Shown: positions 33,867 through 45,815 of the stretch, piece by piece | Position numbering within the stretch: the stretch's first letter is position 1 | Layout: each line of letters starts with the position of its first letter | Notes under the pieces: generated by a model | Told to the model about the DNA's origin: nothing | The model's input: the letters and a program-made list of their open reading frames with translations, nothing else | Databases searched by the model: none | Translations under genes and position numbers: made by a program | Source of the DNA: Ailanthus altissimus | Taxonomy: Eukaryota; Streptophyta; Magnoliopsida; Sapindales; Simaroubaceae | Direction of reading: 5' to 3' | DNA length: 64,000 nucleotides | NCBI GenBank assembly: GCA_946807835.1 | Contig: CAMPEX010000001.1 | Span: 4,293,001 to 4,357,000 of the forward strand

Positions 33867-34290
33867 CCCACATAAAAGGCTACCTATAATTAAAATAGGC
33901 CCAATAAGCCATGCAACTTAAAATTACTATTAGGCACTTAAAAAGACCTTAGCTAGAACTAACTTAAGGCCAAGTTAAGGCTGGACTTGACACATCCTGG
34001 CTCGAAGCTGAAAGTTTTTAAAAGGACCAAGTTTGGATTTTTATAACCTGATTAATATGTAAATTTAATCCATCCTTTCACAAGTATTTCCTAAGTAAGC
34101 AAGGAAATATTCTGGAAAGGAAGAGATTGGTTTGAATTTTAACTTATATTCTATCTTCGATTATAATTTATGAATCCCAATATGATTATAAGTTAGAATT
34201 TGATTTTACATCCCTTATTCATTGCATAATAATCACTATTTAGACATACTTAAATCGTATTTGGATTTACTTCCGCTACTGCGTTTAAAG
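33867..34290 (+). repeat. 430-bp dispersed repeat, right copy
   Basis: Partner of 15100-15540 in the same orientation. It begins around AAAAGGCTACCTATAATTAA and runs to TTTGGATTTACTTCCGC. It lies just beyond the truncated end of F and the 62-bp array. Confidence 0.65.
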
Positions 34291-34439
34291 AGAAAATGTT
34301 GCAGTGTTGTTGCTTTTTTCCTACACTATAAAAAGTCATTATTTTGAAATTTTCTGAGGGGCTTGATGCTTCAACTTTGGCACTTTACAAAATTAGACAC
34401 TTCTAAGTCAAATTTTTTTTTTTTTTTGGTGAAACGAAG

Positions 34440-35390
34440 AAGCAACCAACATTTGAAACCAACTTAGGAGAAGAAAAACATGATCAAGTGTTGGAGACTT
34501 CTCCATGGAGATATCTTCAAAGCTCAGACCTTGGGAAACCAACAAGACTAAAAGCTTCAAAAGTGCCTACAACTAGTTTTCATTCTCACTTTATCTCATT
34601 TATTGTTATTTGAAGTTTATATTAGTAGTTCTTGTTGTCTTAAACATGAGTACTTATATGAACATTTGGATTGATGTATTTAAGTATGGATAACTAAACT
34701 TTATATTCTATGGGTTTGATGAAACTCTACTAAGTACTATGTTTTAATGTATGTAATTGCTGAATGACTATATTTTGTATTATTCATTTATTTTTTTATG
34801 AATTTAATATTTCTAATTTAATTGAAAATTTGAAAAATGATTTAGAGTACTGAATTATGTGTATAGGAAAGTTTAACTCATGTATTAGATTTGAATAGTA
34901 TAACATTTAATCGTATTGAGTTGGGAGACTAATAGAGTCAAGGTGACCTCTTAAGGGTAGCATAATGCATGTACAAATGACTTAGCTAGATAGAGATATC
35001 AACTTAGTTGCATATGCATAAAGTCTAACTTAACACTCGGGAATAGTAGTGAGCATATCTTCAAACCCTTGGTTAATGGATTTATAAAAGTAGTCGTTAA
35101 TAATTATTACTAAAGAATATAAGAAAAGTAGAGTGAATTCAAGACCCTAGGACCCGTGCTATAAGAATTTCCATCTCCTTGTAAATGTTTGATTTGTAGT
35201 TAATTTTAATAATTTTTAATCATTAACCATTCTAGTGTTTAATTAGCCCAGATAAAGTTAGGTTATGAAGGTCATAGTACTTAGTGCTAATTTAGCAATC
35301 AATTCTTATGGAACGATACTTTACTCACACCTTATTACTTGTTTATGGCTAGTGCATTTGTTGTTACACTTCACGTGTGTTTAATTGACA
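34440..35390 (+). repeat. Gypsy LTR fragment, plus orientation
   Basis: Ends with TCTTATGGAACGATACTTTA, CTCACACCTTATTACTTG and a GTGCATTTG-like end, the plus-strand version of the U5 end seen in minus orientation at 18184, 26009 and 48291. CAAGACCCTAGGACCCGTG near 35140 and the GTTAGGTTATGAAGGTC region are also shared with those LTRs. The 5' part is missing. No coding sequence. Confidence 0.6.
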
Positions 35391-35671
35391 CCGAACAACA
35401 TCCTCTAGTAATTCAATTAGCTTCTCATGTTACTTAAACACTCTTACACATAGCACTTTCTTTTTTATTAAATATTGACTTTAGAGTTAGAGTGTTTTTT
35501 TTATAGGAAGACAGTGTTGTTCTAGAATTCGAGAAGTATTCAACAACAAAAAAGAAGAACGATTCATGATGTTAGAATTTCTAGAATCAAGAGTACTCAA
35601 ATAATTTCTTGAGATTCTGAAACTTAGGAACTTCACCAATAAAACAATGAAATTAATTGTATTATTATAAA
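35391..35671. other. No gene seen
   Basis: AT-rich; nothing recognised. Confidence 0.4.
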
Positions 35672-35679
35672 TTTATAAC

Positions 35680-37414
35680 TAGAGGTAGGCAACTTTAGGT
35701 TTGGGTTGGGTTCGAGAATTCTTGAAAAATTCTCGAATCCGTTCGGGATGGAGAAAAGTGTCCCATTCGGGATATTTTTTGGGTCAAGTCAAAAAATTTA
35801 TGATTACTTTTCACATTAAAACAATATTGTTTTGATTATTGTTCACATTTAAAAAAAAACATTCAAATTTAAATTTGATTTCAAATGCATTAAATATTAT
35901 TATTTGAAATTCAATTACGTTAAATGTGATTATTCCAAATTCAATTTGGATTTAAATAATGTTACATATTATAATTTGATTAATTTGAAATTGATTCATT
36001 TCAAATCCAATTACATTAAATGTTGTAATCCTAAATCTAATTTCGAGTTGAATACATTAAGTATTATTTCAAATCTTATTTTGATACATTAAATATTATT
36101 ATTTTAAATGTAATTTTGATTTTAAGTACATTAAATATTATAATCTAATTTTGAGTTCAATTAGTAATTACGTTAAATATTATCTATTTAAATTACATTA
36201 AATGTTATTATTTCAAATTCAATTACATTAAATATGATAATTTGATTAATTTTGAAATCATTTTGTTTTAAATTCAATTACGTTAAATGTTGTGTTCTCA
36301 AATCTAATTTTGAGTTTAAATACATTAAATATATAATTTCAAATCTTATTTCAATTTGCAATACGTTAAGTTTTATTATTTCAAATCTAAATTTAATTTT
36401 AAGTACATTAAATATTATAATTATAAATCTAATTTCGAGTTCAATTAGTAATTACATTAAATATTATCAATTTGAATTACATTAAATATTATTATTTCAA
36501 ATTTAATTACGTTAAATGTTATAACTTTATTAAGTTTGAAATCGATTCGTTCTGAATTTAATTATGTTAAATATTGTAATTTTAAATTCAATTTTGAGTA
36601 TAATTACGTTAAATATTATTGATTTAAACTATGTAAAATGTTATTATTTTAAATTTAATTACGTTAAATGTTCTAATTTAATTAATTTTGAAATTGATTA
36701 TAATTTCAAATCTAATTATGTTAAATATTATAATTCTAAATTTAATTTTAAGTTTAATTGCGTAAAATATTATAATCTCAAATTCATCTTCGATTTCAAT
36801 TATATTAAATATTATCAATTTGAATTATCTTAAATGTTATTATCTTAATTTTGATTACATTAAAATTAAAATTTGATTAATTTTGAAATGAATTCATTTC
36901 AAATTTAATTATGTTAAATGTTATCATTTCAAATCTAATTTTGATATTTATTACGTTAAATATTATAATTTGATTAATTTTAAAATTTATTATAGTTCTA
37001 AATTCTTAAATATTATAAATTTAAATAAATTATAAGCAATTAAAAAAATAATGTTATTTTATTGATAAAATAATAATCTTTTCTATCATATATATATATG
37101 TATATTAAAAAGTGTAATGGCAACATATATAATAAAAAAAAGTGATGGGAACACCTCAAAAGGCAAAAACAAAGAAAGTGAAGTTTTTTTTATTGATTAT
37201 TGCATTCGTAAAGCAAAAGTCAAAAGGCAACAAAAGTAGCAAATGAATCAAAGGAAAAAAATTTCAAGTTCGAGAAATTCTTAAACTCAAACTCAATCCG
37301 TTCGAGATAGGGTATTTTGTCCCAAACTTGTTTTGAATTAATATTCGTTTTCATCTTGATTTGAAATTCAAGACGGATCGATTCAAAATGAGAACGAAAA
37401 TTATCCCACCCTTA
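35680..37414. mobile_element. hAT-like non-autonomous element filled by a minisatellite
   Basis: Left end TAGAGGTAGGCAACTTTAGG and right end TTATCCCACCCTTA form short imperfect terminal inverted repeats of the TAGGGGTGGxxA type. The 8-bp flanks TTTATAAC (35672-35679) and TTTATAAT (37415-37422) match at 7 of 8 bases, the hAT duplication length. Subterminal parts are also inverted: GAGAATTCTTGAAAAATTC and TTCGGGATGG on the left, CGAGAAATTCTTAAACTC and TTCGAGATAGGG on the right. No transposase frame exists; the interior is a 1.1-kb repeat array. Confidence 0.72.
35880..36995 (+). repeat. AT-rich minisatellite with higher-order periodicity
   Basis: Built from variants of a roughly 40-bp monomer with ATTACATTAAATATTATAAT and TTTCAAATTCAATTTTGA-like parts. 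A longer unit containing GATTAATTTTGAAAT recurs near 35964, 36242 and 36530, a spacing of about 280 bp, then irregularly near 36682 and 36876. In-frame translations (FNYVKCxxxKSNFE-type repeats) are by-products of the array. Confidence 0.8.
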
Positions 37415-37690
37415 TTTATAATTTTCTTATATATATATATTAAACAATTGTTAAAAATATAATTGTTTTTATATGAATGTATTTAATAAGGCAACCTATA
37501 CGAGAAAGTTAGTTTGAATAATATAATAAGGTTTCAAAATATATGGGAAGGAAACAATATTCTTGACTTTTTTTGTTCTAAAACAATATTTAATCTAATC
37601 ATGTGAAATGAGTAAAAAGGGAAAAGTGGTCTATTTGTATTTTTAATTTGGTTATCTCAAACCTAACGGTCAACTATAGTCAGTATTAAC

Positions 37691-38085
37691 AAATAAAGTA
37701 ATGTTATATATATTTTAAAATATTATCTTAAATTTATATGTTAAATAATTATTAAGTAGTAAAATAATACAATGTTAAAAAAATAATAATACTAAATTTT
37801 TTAAATAGTATTTCAAATATTTAAATCCCGAATGATATATTAAATAATTATTAAATAGTAAAATAGTGCAAATGATAATTTTAGAAGTTGTACTATTTTA
37901 CCACTCAATAATTACTTGACAGGTTAATTTGATATAAAAAATTTAAGATACCATTTGAGAAATATAGCATTACTCTTATGAAAATTACTTATTACACTAT
38001 TTTATTATTTAATAATTATTTGACATATTAAATTGAAATAAAAATTTTAAGATAACATTAGAGAAGTGTAGCATTATTCTAACCA
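37691..38085. mobile_element. Foldback MITE pair
   Basis: Arms of the family seen at 14525-14701. One copy runs from AAGTAATGTTATATATATT (37699) to ATAGCATTACTCTTA (about 37978), with TAATTATTAAGTAGTAAAATA near 37750 mirrored by TATTTTACCACTCAATAATTA near 37896. A second, half-length copy ends at GTGTAGCATTATTC (38080). No coding capacity. Confidence 0.6.
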
Positions 38086-40462
38086 ATAATAATTAATGGA
38101 TTGCCGTGACCGATTTTAGACTTTTTATTTATTTGGATGGTTAGATTATTTCTTAACTCTAGATTATCAAATTGCTATATTACATTTTTTTTATTTATTT
38201 ATTTTAATAAATTACTGTTAAGAATTTTTTATTTAATAAATTTTATATAATTAATTATGCTTGTACGCCAGTCGATTACCTATCAATTCTAAAATGCAAG
38301 GTAGGGGATTGATTTTTTTTTTCTTCTTAATATTAAACTTTATTTATTTTCAATAATTTAGTTGTCACAAAATGTTTGTTTTTTACATGAATATTAAACA
38401 CTGAATAAAGTTCAATGAATAATTAAGTTAACGCTGATTTGAAAAACATCTGAATAACTTTATGATTTTCTTCTCAAAAATATCATTATAATATTAATTT
38501 ATTTTCACACAAAATCCTACTTTTTCCTTACCAAAATATTGTACTTAAAAATATATATTATCAAAATATTAGTTTTTAAATATATTTTTTCAAATGTGGA
38601 AAAATATATATATATATATATTTCAACAATAATTTTAGACTTACAAGTTCGGAATAAAAACTTTGTGACCTAATTAATGTGACATTTAATAATTCATTAG
38701 TAATTGGTATTGTATAACTACCATATTAATAAAAACTAAAAGATCAACTATTACATGATACATAATAGTCATTGATTAATGATACATTAACTAATATACG
38801 AAACTTGTGTCTCAATTTTGTAAGTGTAGCACTAATGATCAGTCAAATATATGAATTTAGATATATTTGAACTTCAACTCCAATCAAACTTATTCAATTT
38901 TCACTCAAAAAATAAAATCATACCTTAGTTTGATTGGGCTATGATGTCATGCAAACCCATTATTATTAGTGTTACTGTATAAAAAAAAAAAAAAGGCTTG
39001 GGTCTATACCTATGCACATGACCATGTATGTCTAACAAGTATGATATGTAAACCCAAATTACTTTACAAGATTAATTTATAAATTATAGTTTGGTAAGTA
39101 TATAATTATTCTAAGTAAGACCCAAAGTGACCTCTGGCTAAGGCCTAAAAGGAAGAAAATTAGCCTAAATAAAGTAAATTTATGTAAATAAGCCAGTGGA
39201 GAAACACTAACTCAATAAGCACTTATTGGCTCTTACAATCCTTTTAAAACTAAAAAGACAAGTTACTTATTTATTAGGTAAGTATTTGACTCTAAACCAT
39301 CCTAAAATATTAATTATTTAATGAGTTTTGAGGTATCTAAAAGAAAAAGATGAACCACAACGTATCATTAAGCTTTTGTCACGCTCTCTTCATACTTTTT
39401 ACTAATGATTAACCAATTACAATAGCTCTATGTACTTTTTAGAACTCACCACACTTAGAAAAATGGACTCCAAAACCTTACGAAGGATGAAAGATGCTAA
39501 CTTATTAAAATCTTAAAAGAGAGTTTCGTATGGTCTAAAACCCTAACCTTCTTTATCATGTAAAACAGATGCTAAACAATATTAATATACTTATATTTAT
39601 ACTTATTTGGGCTGTGTTTCTCCGTTATTGTCCAAGCCTAACTTCCACACATTTCACAACTTAAAATTGGATTTATTTGATTAAAAGACTTTTAGTCCAA
39701 AACTGTTAAAGCAAATTCATAAATGTGGGTCCTTGGATTCTAGGAACTTTTTAGTGGCATGATGGGCATTACTCCAAAACTCAATTAGGATTACAAGGCT
39801 GAGATGTAGTGCTTAAGCCTAAGTTTACAGCTGCCACATCAGTTGATATCACTACAACTAATGACATCCTGCCATATAAGAGTCTCAAGTATTTCACTCC
39901 AACAATTAGTGAGACTTGTGTTGTAACTAATTCATATGTTTATCTAATTTAAGGCCTTATTAAATAAAAGTACGGAAAAAGTACAAATAAAGATTTATTC
40001 GGAACAAATATCAACTAAATAGAAAATTCGTGAACAATATTTAAATTAACTGATAAAATATCTTATAATGGTACAAATGTTTGTAATTTAAAATTCGCTT
40101 GTTTAAAAGTAGGAAGGATGGACTTGATTTATATTCTTATAATATTTAGATACAACTGAAGTTCAAAAGAGCTATTTGGTTTTAAAAATTTAAAATAGGA
40201 AATAAAAGTTTTTATTGAATAAAAGAAGAGAAAAAGGCACAAATAAATAGTTAGCTGAAAGTTATAAAATATTTGTGATTTGAAATTTCATTTTTCCGAT
40301 GTTAATGGAGATAGACTTGATTTATATTCTTATATTTTTAAAAAAGAATATATATTTAAATTCAAAAGAGCTATCCAAAAGCTACAAAGCATCACTTTAT
40401 AGTCATTTCAATTTTATATTGGGACAAAGATGCAAAAGATGAAAAAAAAAAAGACCATTACA
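38086..40462. other. AT-rich intergenic stretch, no gene
   Basis: No supportable frame in about 2.4 kb. It contains an (AT)n run at 38606-38622 and an A-run at 38982-38995. The part at 39000-39960 is somewhat less AT-rich and could be an unclassified LTR, but I find no second copy or boundary. Confidence 0.45.
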
Positions 40463-42269
40463 TGTTGGAGATGTGTTTATGTACTATTCTAATTTCACAT
40501 AAATATTCATTTTGTTTAATGTTTATACAATGAATATTTTAAATAAATCGTTAATATTTAATTATATGGTACTAAGTTTGTTACTTTTCAAACATTGTAG
40601 TTCTAAATGAGTTTATATTTGATCTAAAAGAGTTTAGGTCAGCGCTAAAAGTTAGCATTTTAAGAGTTAAGACTTTGTCTGAAATGTGACAAAGATTTGA
40701 GAATATAGTAGTAATAACATAGTTGAAAGAAGTTGCAAATGGTTCTAAAAAATGTCATTATGTAGTATGTTCACGAAGACATCGTTCCCGATTTATGGTT
40801 GCTGACACAGATCGATTAGTATATCTTCTAAATCAGTGTGTGTTTATATATGGATTATCCAGACAGTTAGTCTTAGTAGACCATATATTTAGCAGAAGCT
40901 TGTATGGAAATGCAGGTATTCATTGAGGACTAGGTACTGAACAGTCTTATAAGAACCTCCAATAGACATCCCATAGAGCCGTCAATGGAAGGTCTTCTCT
41001 ATTTGAGTAGTATTCATGGTCTTTTGACCTGAGTGCCATGATGGGTTTGTGAGTGAACCACCATACTTTGATTCTGCGCATGTCAGAGACCTTTTATAGT
41101 CTGATCTTTGGGTGTCGTTGAGTATGGTTCAATGTTTATAAAGTCTAATGTGTGTAGATATAAGATCTATCAGCTCATATAGGTTATTATATATCTAAGT
41201 GCTCTAAGATTATATTTCAGAAAGTCTTATGACCATAAGTGATAACCCCAAAAAAGAGTTTTTTTGAAGGGACAAACGATATCTCAAAGGAGTTTACAGA
41301 TATTATTTACAAAAATACAAATATAGAGATAAGTTCATGGTTGAGCATATAGAGATTTAATGGTGATAATCTATATTTATAATTTTCTAGGATATAGGTG
41401 ACGAAAGGATTCTACGTATATAGTTGACCTCAACTTGTATGGCTCAACGTGTTGTCCTATAATATCCATAATGTGTGTGTGAGGCATCATTCACGGACTT
41501 GCGAAAAAGTTCTATAAGATAAGTGAGTATAAACTTAGAGAGTTTCACTATATGAAGTGTATTTGTTGAGTACTGAAAAATGTGCTTAGGTTGAACGGTT
41601 CAATACTATAAAATTTTAAAAAGCACTATTTATTTCAAGATCTTTAAGAAGTGCACTTGTCAAAGGCTTAAGAGTTAATTTAATTAAATAAACAATTATT
41701 ATTTATTTGAAATGTTGACAAGTGGCATGCATGTAACATGCATGATTAACACATGGCATGATTTATGGGCATGTGTGTGACACATAGCTTATGCATGTAA
41801 AAGCATTATATATGATGGACACTTGACTTGGTGCATGTGATACATCAAGAACAAGTGTCAAGTGTTCTAAGGGTTAAAAATATAGTAAATGTTGCAATTT
41901 CTCCCTTGTATAATTTGGTCATATATATATATAACTTGCAATTATTACATAGGATCCTTTAAGTCATTTTGCCCATTTAAGAGAAAAAAAGTAAAGTGTT
42001 GCTTGAATGAATCTTGTTGAAAATTTAAGATAAGTAACTATTCTAGCTTTATAATCCCATCAGTTATTGCAAATTAGAATTGTCAACGATTACACTTTTG
42101 TGTGAGACCTATAAATTGTTTCTACATCGTATCATCTTAAAGGGTAAATTTTTGAACTTGTTAATATAACAAGATTTACATTCAATATGTGTTTGTTAAA
42201 TAGAACATTAGATTTACATTCTACTGCATGTTATATGTATGATATGAATTTTATAATTCAATGAACACA
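40463..42269 (+). mobile_element. Copia LTR, plus orientation
   Basis: The reverse orientation of the D-type LTR. It starts TGTTGGAGATGTGTTTATG and contains, in mirror order to D, TTTAGGTCAGCGCTAAAAG (40632), CATAGAGCCGTCAATGG (40973), GCTCATATAGGTTATTATA and GGCATCATTCACGGACTTG near 41481. It ends about TTCAATGAACACA. No internal coding part is attached, so it is a solo or truncated LTR. The ends lack a clear target duplication. An ORF at 40723-40926 is LTR sequence. Confidence 0.7.
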
Positions 42270-42725
42270 TTCACACATATGCACCAATTAAGCGATTACA
42301 TTGCATACTTAAGTAACATTATTACCTTTTATATATTCAAGGACTTCATTATATATATATTTATTTATTTATTTATAAACTTAGGGAACATTTTGGTTTA
42401 AACGTGTTTTGAACACATAAAAAGGTAAAATAACTAGTTATAACAATTTTATTAACAATCCCTTAGATTGTTCCTTGAGTTAGATACAATGAATTCAACT
42501 AATAATTTATGTAATCTGTCACTAAGTAGACCACATGTTTAATTTAATTTAATCTATTGAAATGTAAATTCATTCATTAAAAAATTCATAAATTCAATCT
42601 AATTCAAAATAACAATAAAATAATAATATTAAATATACTTAATTCAAAATAACTAAGGTATTAAAAAAAATAATATGCAATTAATTGAAAAAAATTAGTT
42701 ATTCACAATAAAACAATGATAAAGC
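42270..42725. other. No gene seen
   Basis: AT-rich, with runs of TTATTTAT and AATAATA. It separates the copia LTR from the truncated 3' side of element E. Confidence 0.5.
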
Positions 42726-42729
42726 ATCT

Positions 42730-43780
42730 AAATGTAGATAGGGGTAGTATGACATTGAACGTATGCTTGACGTTGTATTGCCCCAAGGTGGCATGAACTT
42801 GTTTGTTCACAAAGAGTGTGTCATTGTCACTGATAATTTTATATGGGATGCCAAAGCATCATGATAAGTTCCCATTTTAAATATGATATAATAGTTGCTT
42901 GTTGCCCCTTTAATGGAGTGGCTTCGCTTGAAAAAGTAATCTATGACTATCAGTATCTAAATGCACCCATTAGTGGTTAGATTGTTTGGGGCTACCAGAT
43001 CTATCCCCTAGGTATAAAATGAATAGGGTTTTTTCATGTCTTAAAAAATAGTATGATGTTAATGCTATAAGTTGTTGTGGATCAACATTTATAACACTTC
43101 TAGATGAAGTCTTTCGCATCATTCTACATGCTAGGCTAGTAGTAACTAGTAGTACAACTTTTGCTTGCCTTAGTATTCCCCACATTTTTTTATATAGGTC
43201 TCATGCATCACTTTCTGCGCGCTTATGAAATTTAGGCATTTTAAGGCATCTCCTTTAAGCCTTTTCTAGAAAAGGATGTCGCTTTATGAAATACCATTTG
43301 GCGATCAATTTAAGCTTATGCAGATATGTTGAGGTAAAATATTGTTTAGAAGGCATTCTATGTAATGTACTCTCCAATCTTCTTCAGCTATGGTTAAGGA
43401 TGCCTCTTTATAAACTACGACTTGAAAATTTAGGCAAGTAGCATGTATGGCCTGTGCTTGGCACTTTATTTCTAGCCAGTAACATTAAACCCTCTACACC
43501 ATCTTGTATAAGTTAGCTATATGCTCCATAATATAAATATATTGATAAATATCGTGCAACAATTATTACCCTTCTTGTTCATTGATGCAACATATGAGTA
43601 TTCCTCTAGGGAACTTTTATAAGGTTACCCATGACTAGGTTTTAAAGCATAGGTTTTTTCCTATGTTTTGTAAGGCATACTTAATGATTCTCATCCATCA
43701 TTTGCATTGTCTAGTTTATGTCTAGCTATTCGACTTGTGAAAGGATAGATTCACCGTGTATTCTAATTGTGATGGTTGTT
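42730..43780 (-). pseudogene. Integrase core (E)
   Basis: On the minus strand IDYFFKRSHSIKGATSN corresponds to the VDYFTKWIEAEPL block (first catalytic Asp kept). CFGIPYKIISDNDTLFVNKQ corresponds to FGIPxxIISDNGTQF (second Asp kept). YNVKHTFNVILPLST corresponds to the block that precedes the catalytic Glu. The sequence leaves integrase near 42730, so the Glu helix and C-terminal domain are gone. An open frame at 43185-42970 covers part of the degraded zinc-binding end. Confidence 0.72.
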
Positions 43781-43789
43781 GATTCACTA

Positions 43790-44740
43790 ACTAGGTTCAT
43801 CTTAATCCCCAAAGTAGCTAAGGCATTTGTGTGTTTATTTTTCAGCAATAAGACAAGCTTTATTATAGTCTCTTTTGGATGTGGCTAGTAGCTATTAGAT
43901 CATTGTTCTGTATGGCAACAATGTTGGATCTTGTACAACAAACTTGCTCTTAATCTGTTAGATTATCATATTTGAATCCCTAATAAATTTGATCTTTATC
44001 GTGCCTATCCTCGAGGTAGTAATTATTCTCATGATGGCTGTCTCATACTCTATCATGTTATTTTAATACAAAGAAAGTCAAATTGAAATCAAAAGGTAAA
44101 TGACTTCCCTTCTAGATCAATGATCATAAAACTAGCGTTAATGTAAAGCTTCTACTAATCTTTTTCTTTGCCTACAGAGCTACTTGTTCAGGTAGAGCCC
44201 ATAGTATTTTTTCCAGACTGAGGCTTTTCTTGGTTTATAGAAAATGTTATAGTCATGATAGTTACAACTTGTCCTTTTACTACACTTGGAACAATATAAC
44301 TGATGTTGAATTTTATGAGGATTAAAAGCCATCGTGCTAGCTTGCCAAACAATACTAGTCTGCATAACAGATATTAGATAGGTCCAATCTTGGCCATAAG
44401 ATAGGGCAGGTGTACCTTAGCCTTTGTGGGTGTATATATAGAGGCAAGACAAATGTGCTTAAGCTATGAGTATTTGGTGTCTACATTAGATAGCTATAGA
44501 CTGACGTAGTAGATGAGATGCTCTTATTTCTAGTTGTCATATTAAGCCAACAAGGAACTTATGGCCTTGACAGTAGCAATAAGATAAATGAATAATGTCC
44601 TCTTATTTGTTGGATTTTTAAGAAAATTGCTTATTGTTCATCTCTCTATTTGTATTCAGCATTGTTTTAATAGGGGAGTGAAGTTGGAGATTAAGACGGC
44701 AAGTCTTGGAGTGAATATTCAAATGTAAGAATGGTTGCCA
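43790..44740 (-). pseudogene. RNase H region (E)
   Basis: On the minus strand near 44400-44250, YLLCRLVLFGKLARWLLIL and IKFNISYIVPSVVKGQ align with the LSRPVLSGRLARWxLLLxEFDIxYxPxKAVKGQ segment, where Tat elements join their two RNase H domains. A catalytic core is hard to follow because of stops. It sits downstream of the RT as expected. Confidence 0.65.
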
Positions 44741-44744
44741 ATAA

Positions 44745-45475
44745 TGCTCTTCATGTCTTTTTAAGTTTGTAAGGGTGGTAATGCATTTTTAAATTTTAGC
44801 TAAATCCATATTGATACCTCTTTGGTGGACTAGAAAGCCGAGAAATTTTCCAGTTAAGACCCAAAACAAACATTTATTAAAGTTCATTTTAAGGTTGTGT
44901 AATCGGCATCGCTTGAATACATTCTGTAGCATGTGTAAAAAATCAGGTCGTATGGTAGACTTAATTACCATGTTATGCATATAAGTCCTTTAGCTTTAGA
45001 AAATAACTATTATTGCTCGTTAATAGGTTGCTTAAACATTCTTAAGGCTGAATTGCAAGATAGTGTAGTATAAGTTACCTATGAAAGTTTGAAAGGCAGT
45101 CTTTTCAATGTCTTGAAGCCATTTTTAATTTGGTTGTAGCCATTGAAGCCATTTATATGACAACATCCCTTGTAGTTTAGGTGGAATCAATGGGTTTGTT
45201 GAGATCCTAAAGTCGACACTAAGGTAGAATTAATTACCTTTTTTATTTTCATGTCCATATTTGGATGTGGAACTCCATCTTTCGGACATGCTTTGTTGAG
45301 ATCCCCAAAGTGGAAGCAAATGTGTATCTGGCCATTGTTCTTTTTAGCATGTATTATATTAGCTAGTCAAGTAAGTTGCTTGATGGACTTAAAATATCTA
45401 GCAATGATGAGATTTTTAACCTCTTCCTTAATGTTTTCTTATAATTTTGAATTGAAGTTACAATGAGACTATTTA
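44745..45475 (-). pseudogene. Reverse transcriptase (E), catalytic box destroyed
   Basis: The minus frame at 44980-44789 reads MHNMVIKSTIRPDFLHMLQ, NVFKRCRLHNLKMNFNKC and GKFLGFLVHQRGINMD, the end of a Tat RT. In the normal YVDD box this copy reads YMHN (44972-44983), so both catalytic Asp are replaced. The N-terminal side near 45470-45360 shows LRKRLKISSLLDI-like text with stops. The fragment ends at the border with element C. Confidence 0.75.
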
Positions 45476-45815
45476 ACTAGTCTGACCCCAAGCTGTATGT
45501 TAAGAGCATGATAAACTATCTAAGGGGGTCAAGCCTAACTTGTCCTAGTAGCCCTAAGAAAAATGTCATTATACTCCCTTTACAAGTCGAGTAATGGCTT
45601 ATTTTCTTCAATCGGGAACCTGATGCTCATCGGCATAAGTTTGGTACCTTATCGTTAGTATAAAGTGAACTTTCCTCTAGCTATTTTATGTTTGCCAAGG
45701 AGTTATCTTACATGCATTTTGGAGTGGAAGAATTTTTATCTTCTAAGACCATGGGTATTTTTGTGGTCATAGAGAAGACTATTAAGAAGTTTACCTCTAT
45801 ATTATTGTTAAGACT

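Larger units (their letters stand above)
42730..45815 (-). mobile_element. E: Tat-type Ty3/gypsy element, pol half
   Basis: Minus-strand RT, RNase H and integrase core, truncated in or just after the integrase core and lacking a 3' LTR. Its upstream half (protease and gag) lies at 60945-63535, beyond inserted element C. The RT motif context (GKFLGFLVHQRGI) places it in the Tat rather than the Athila lineage. Confidence 0.75.

Noticed and set aside
35904..36833. Series of open frames with FNYVKC-type peptide repeats
   Set aside because: They arise from reading the AT-rich minisatellite; no start context, and the frame changes with each unit.
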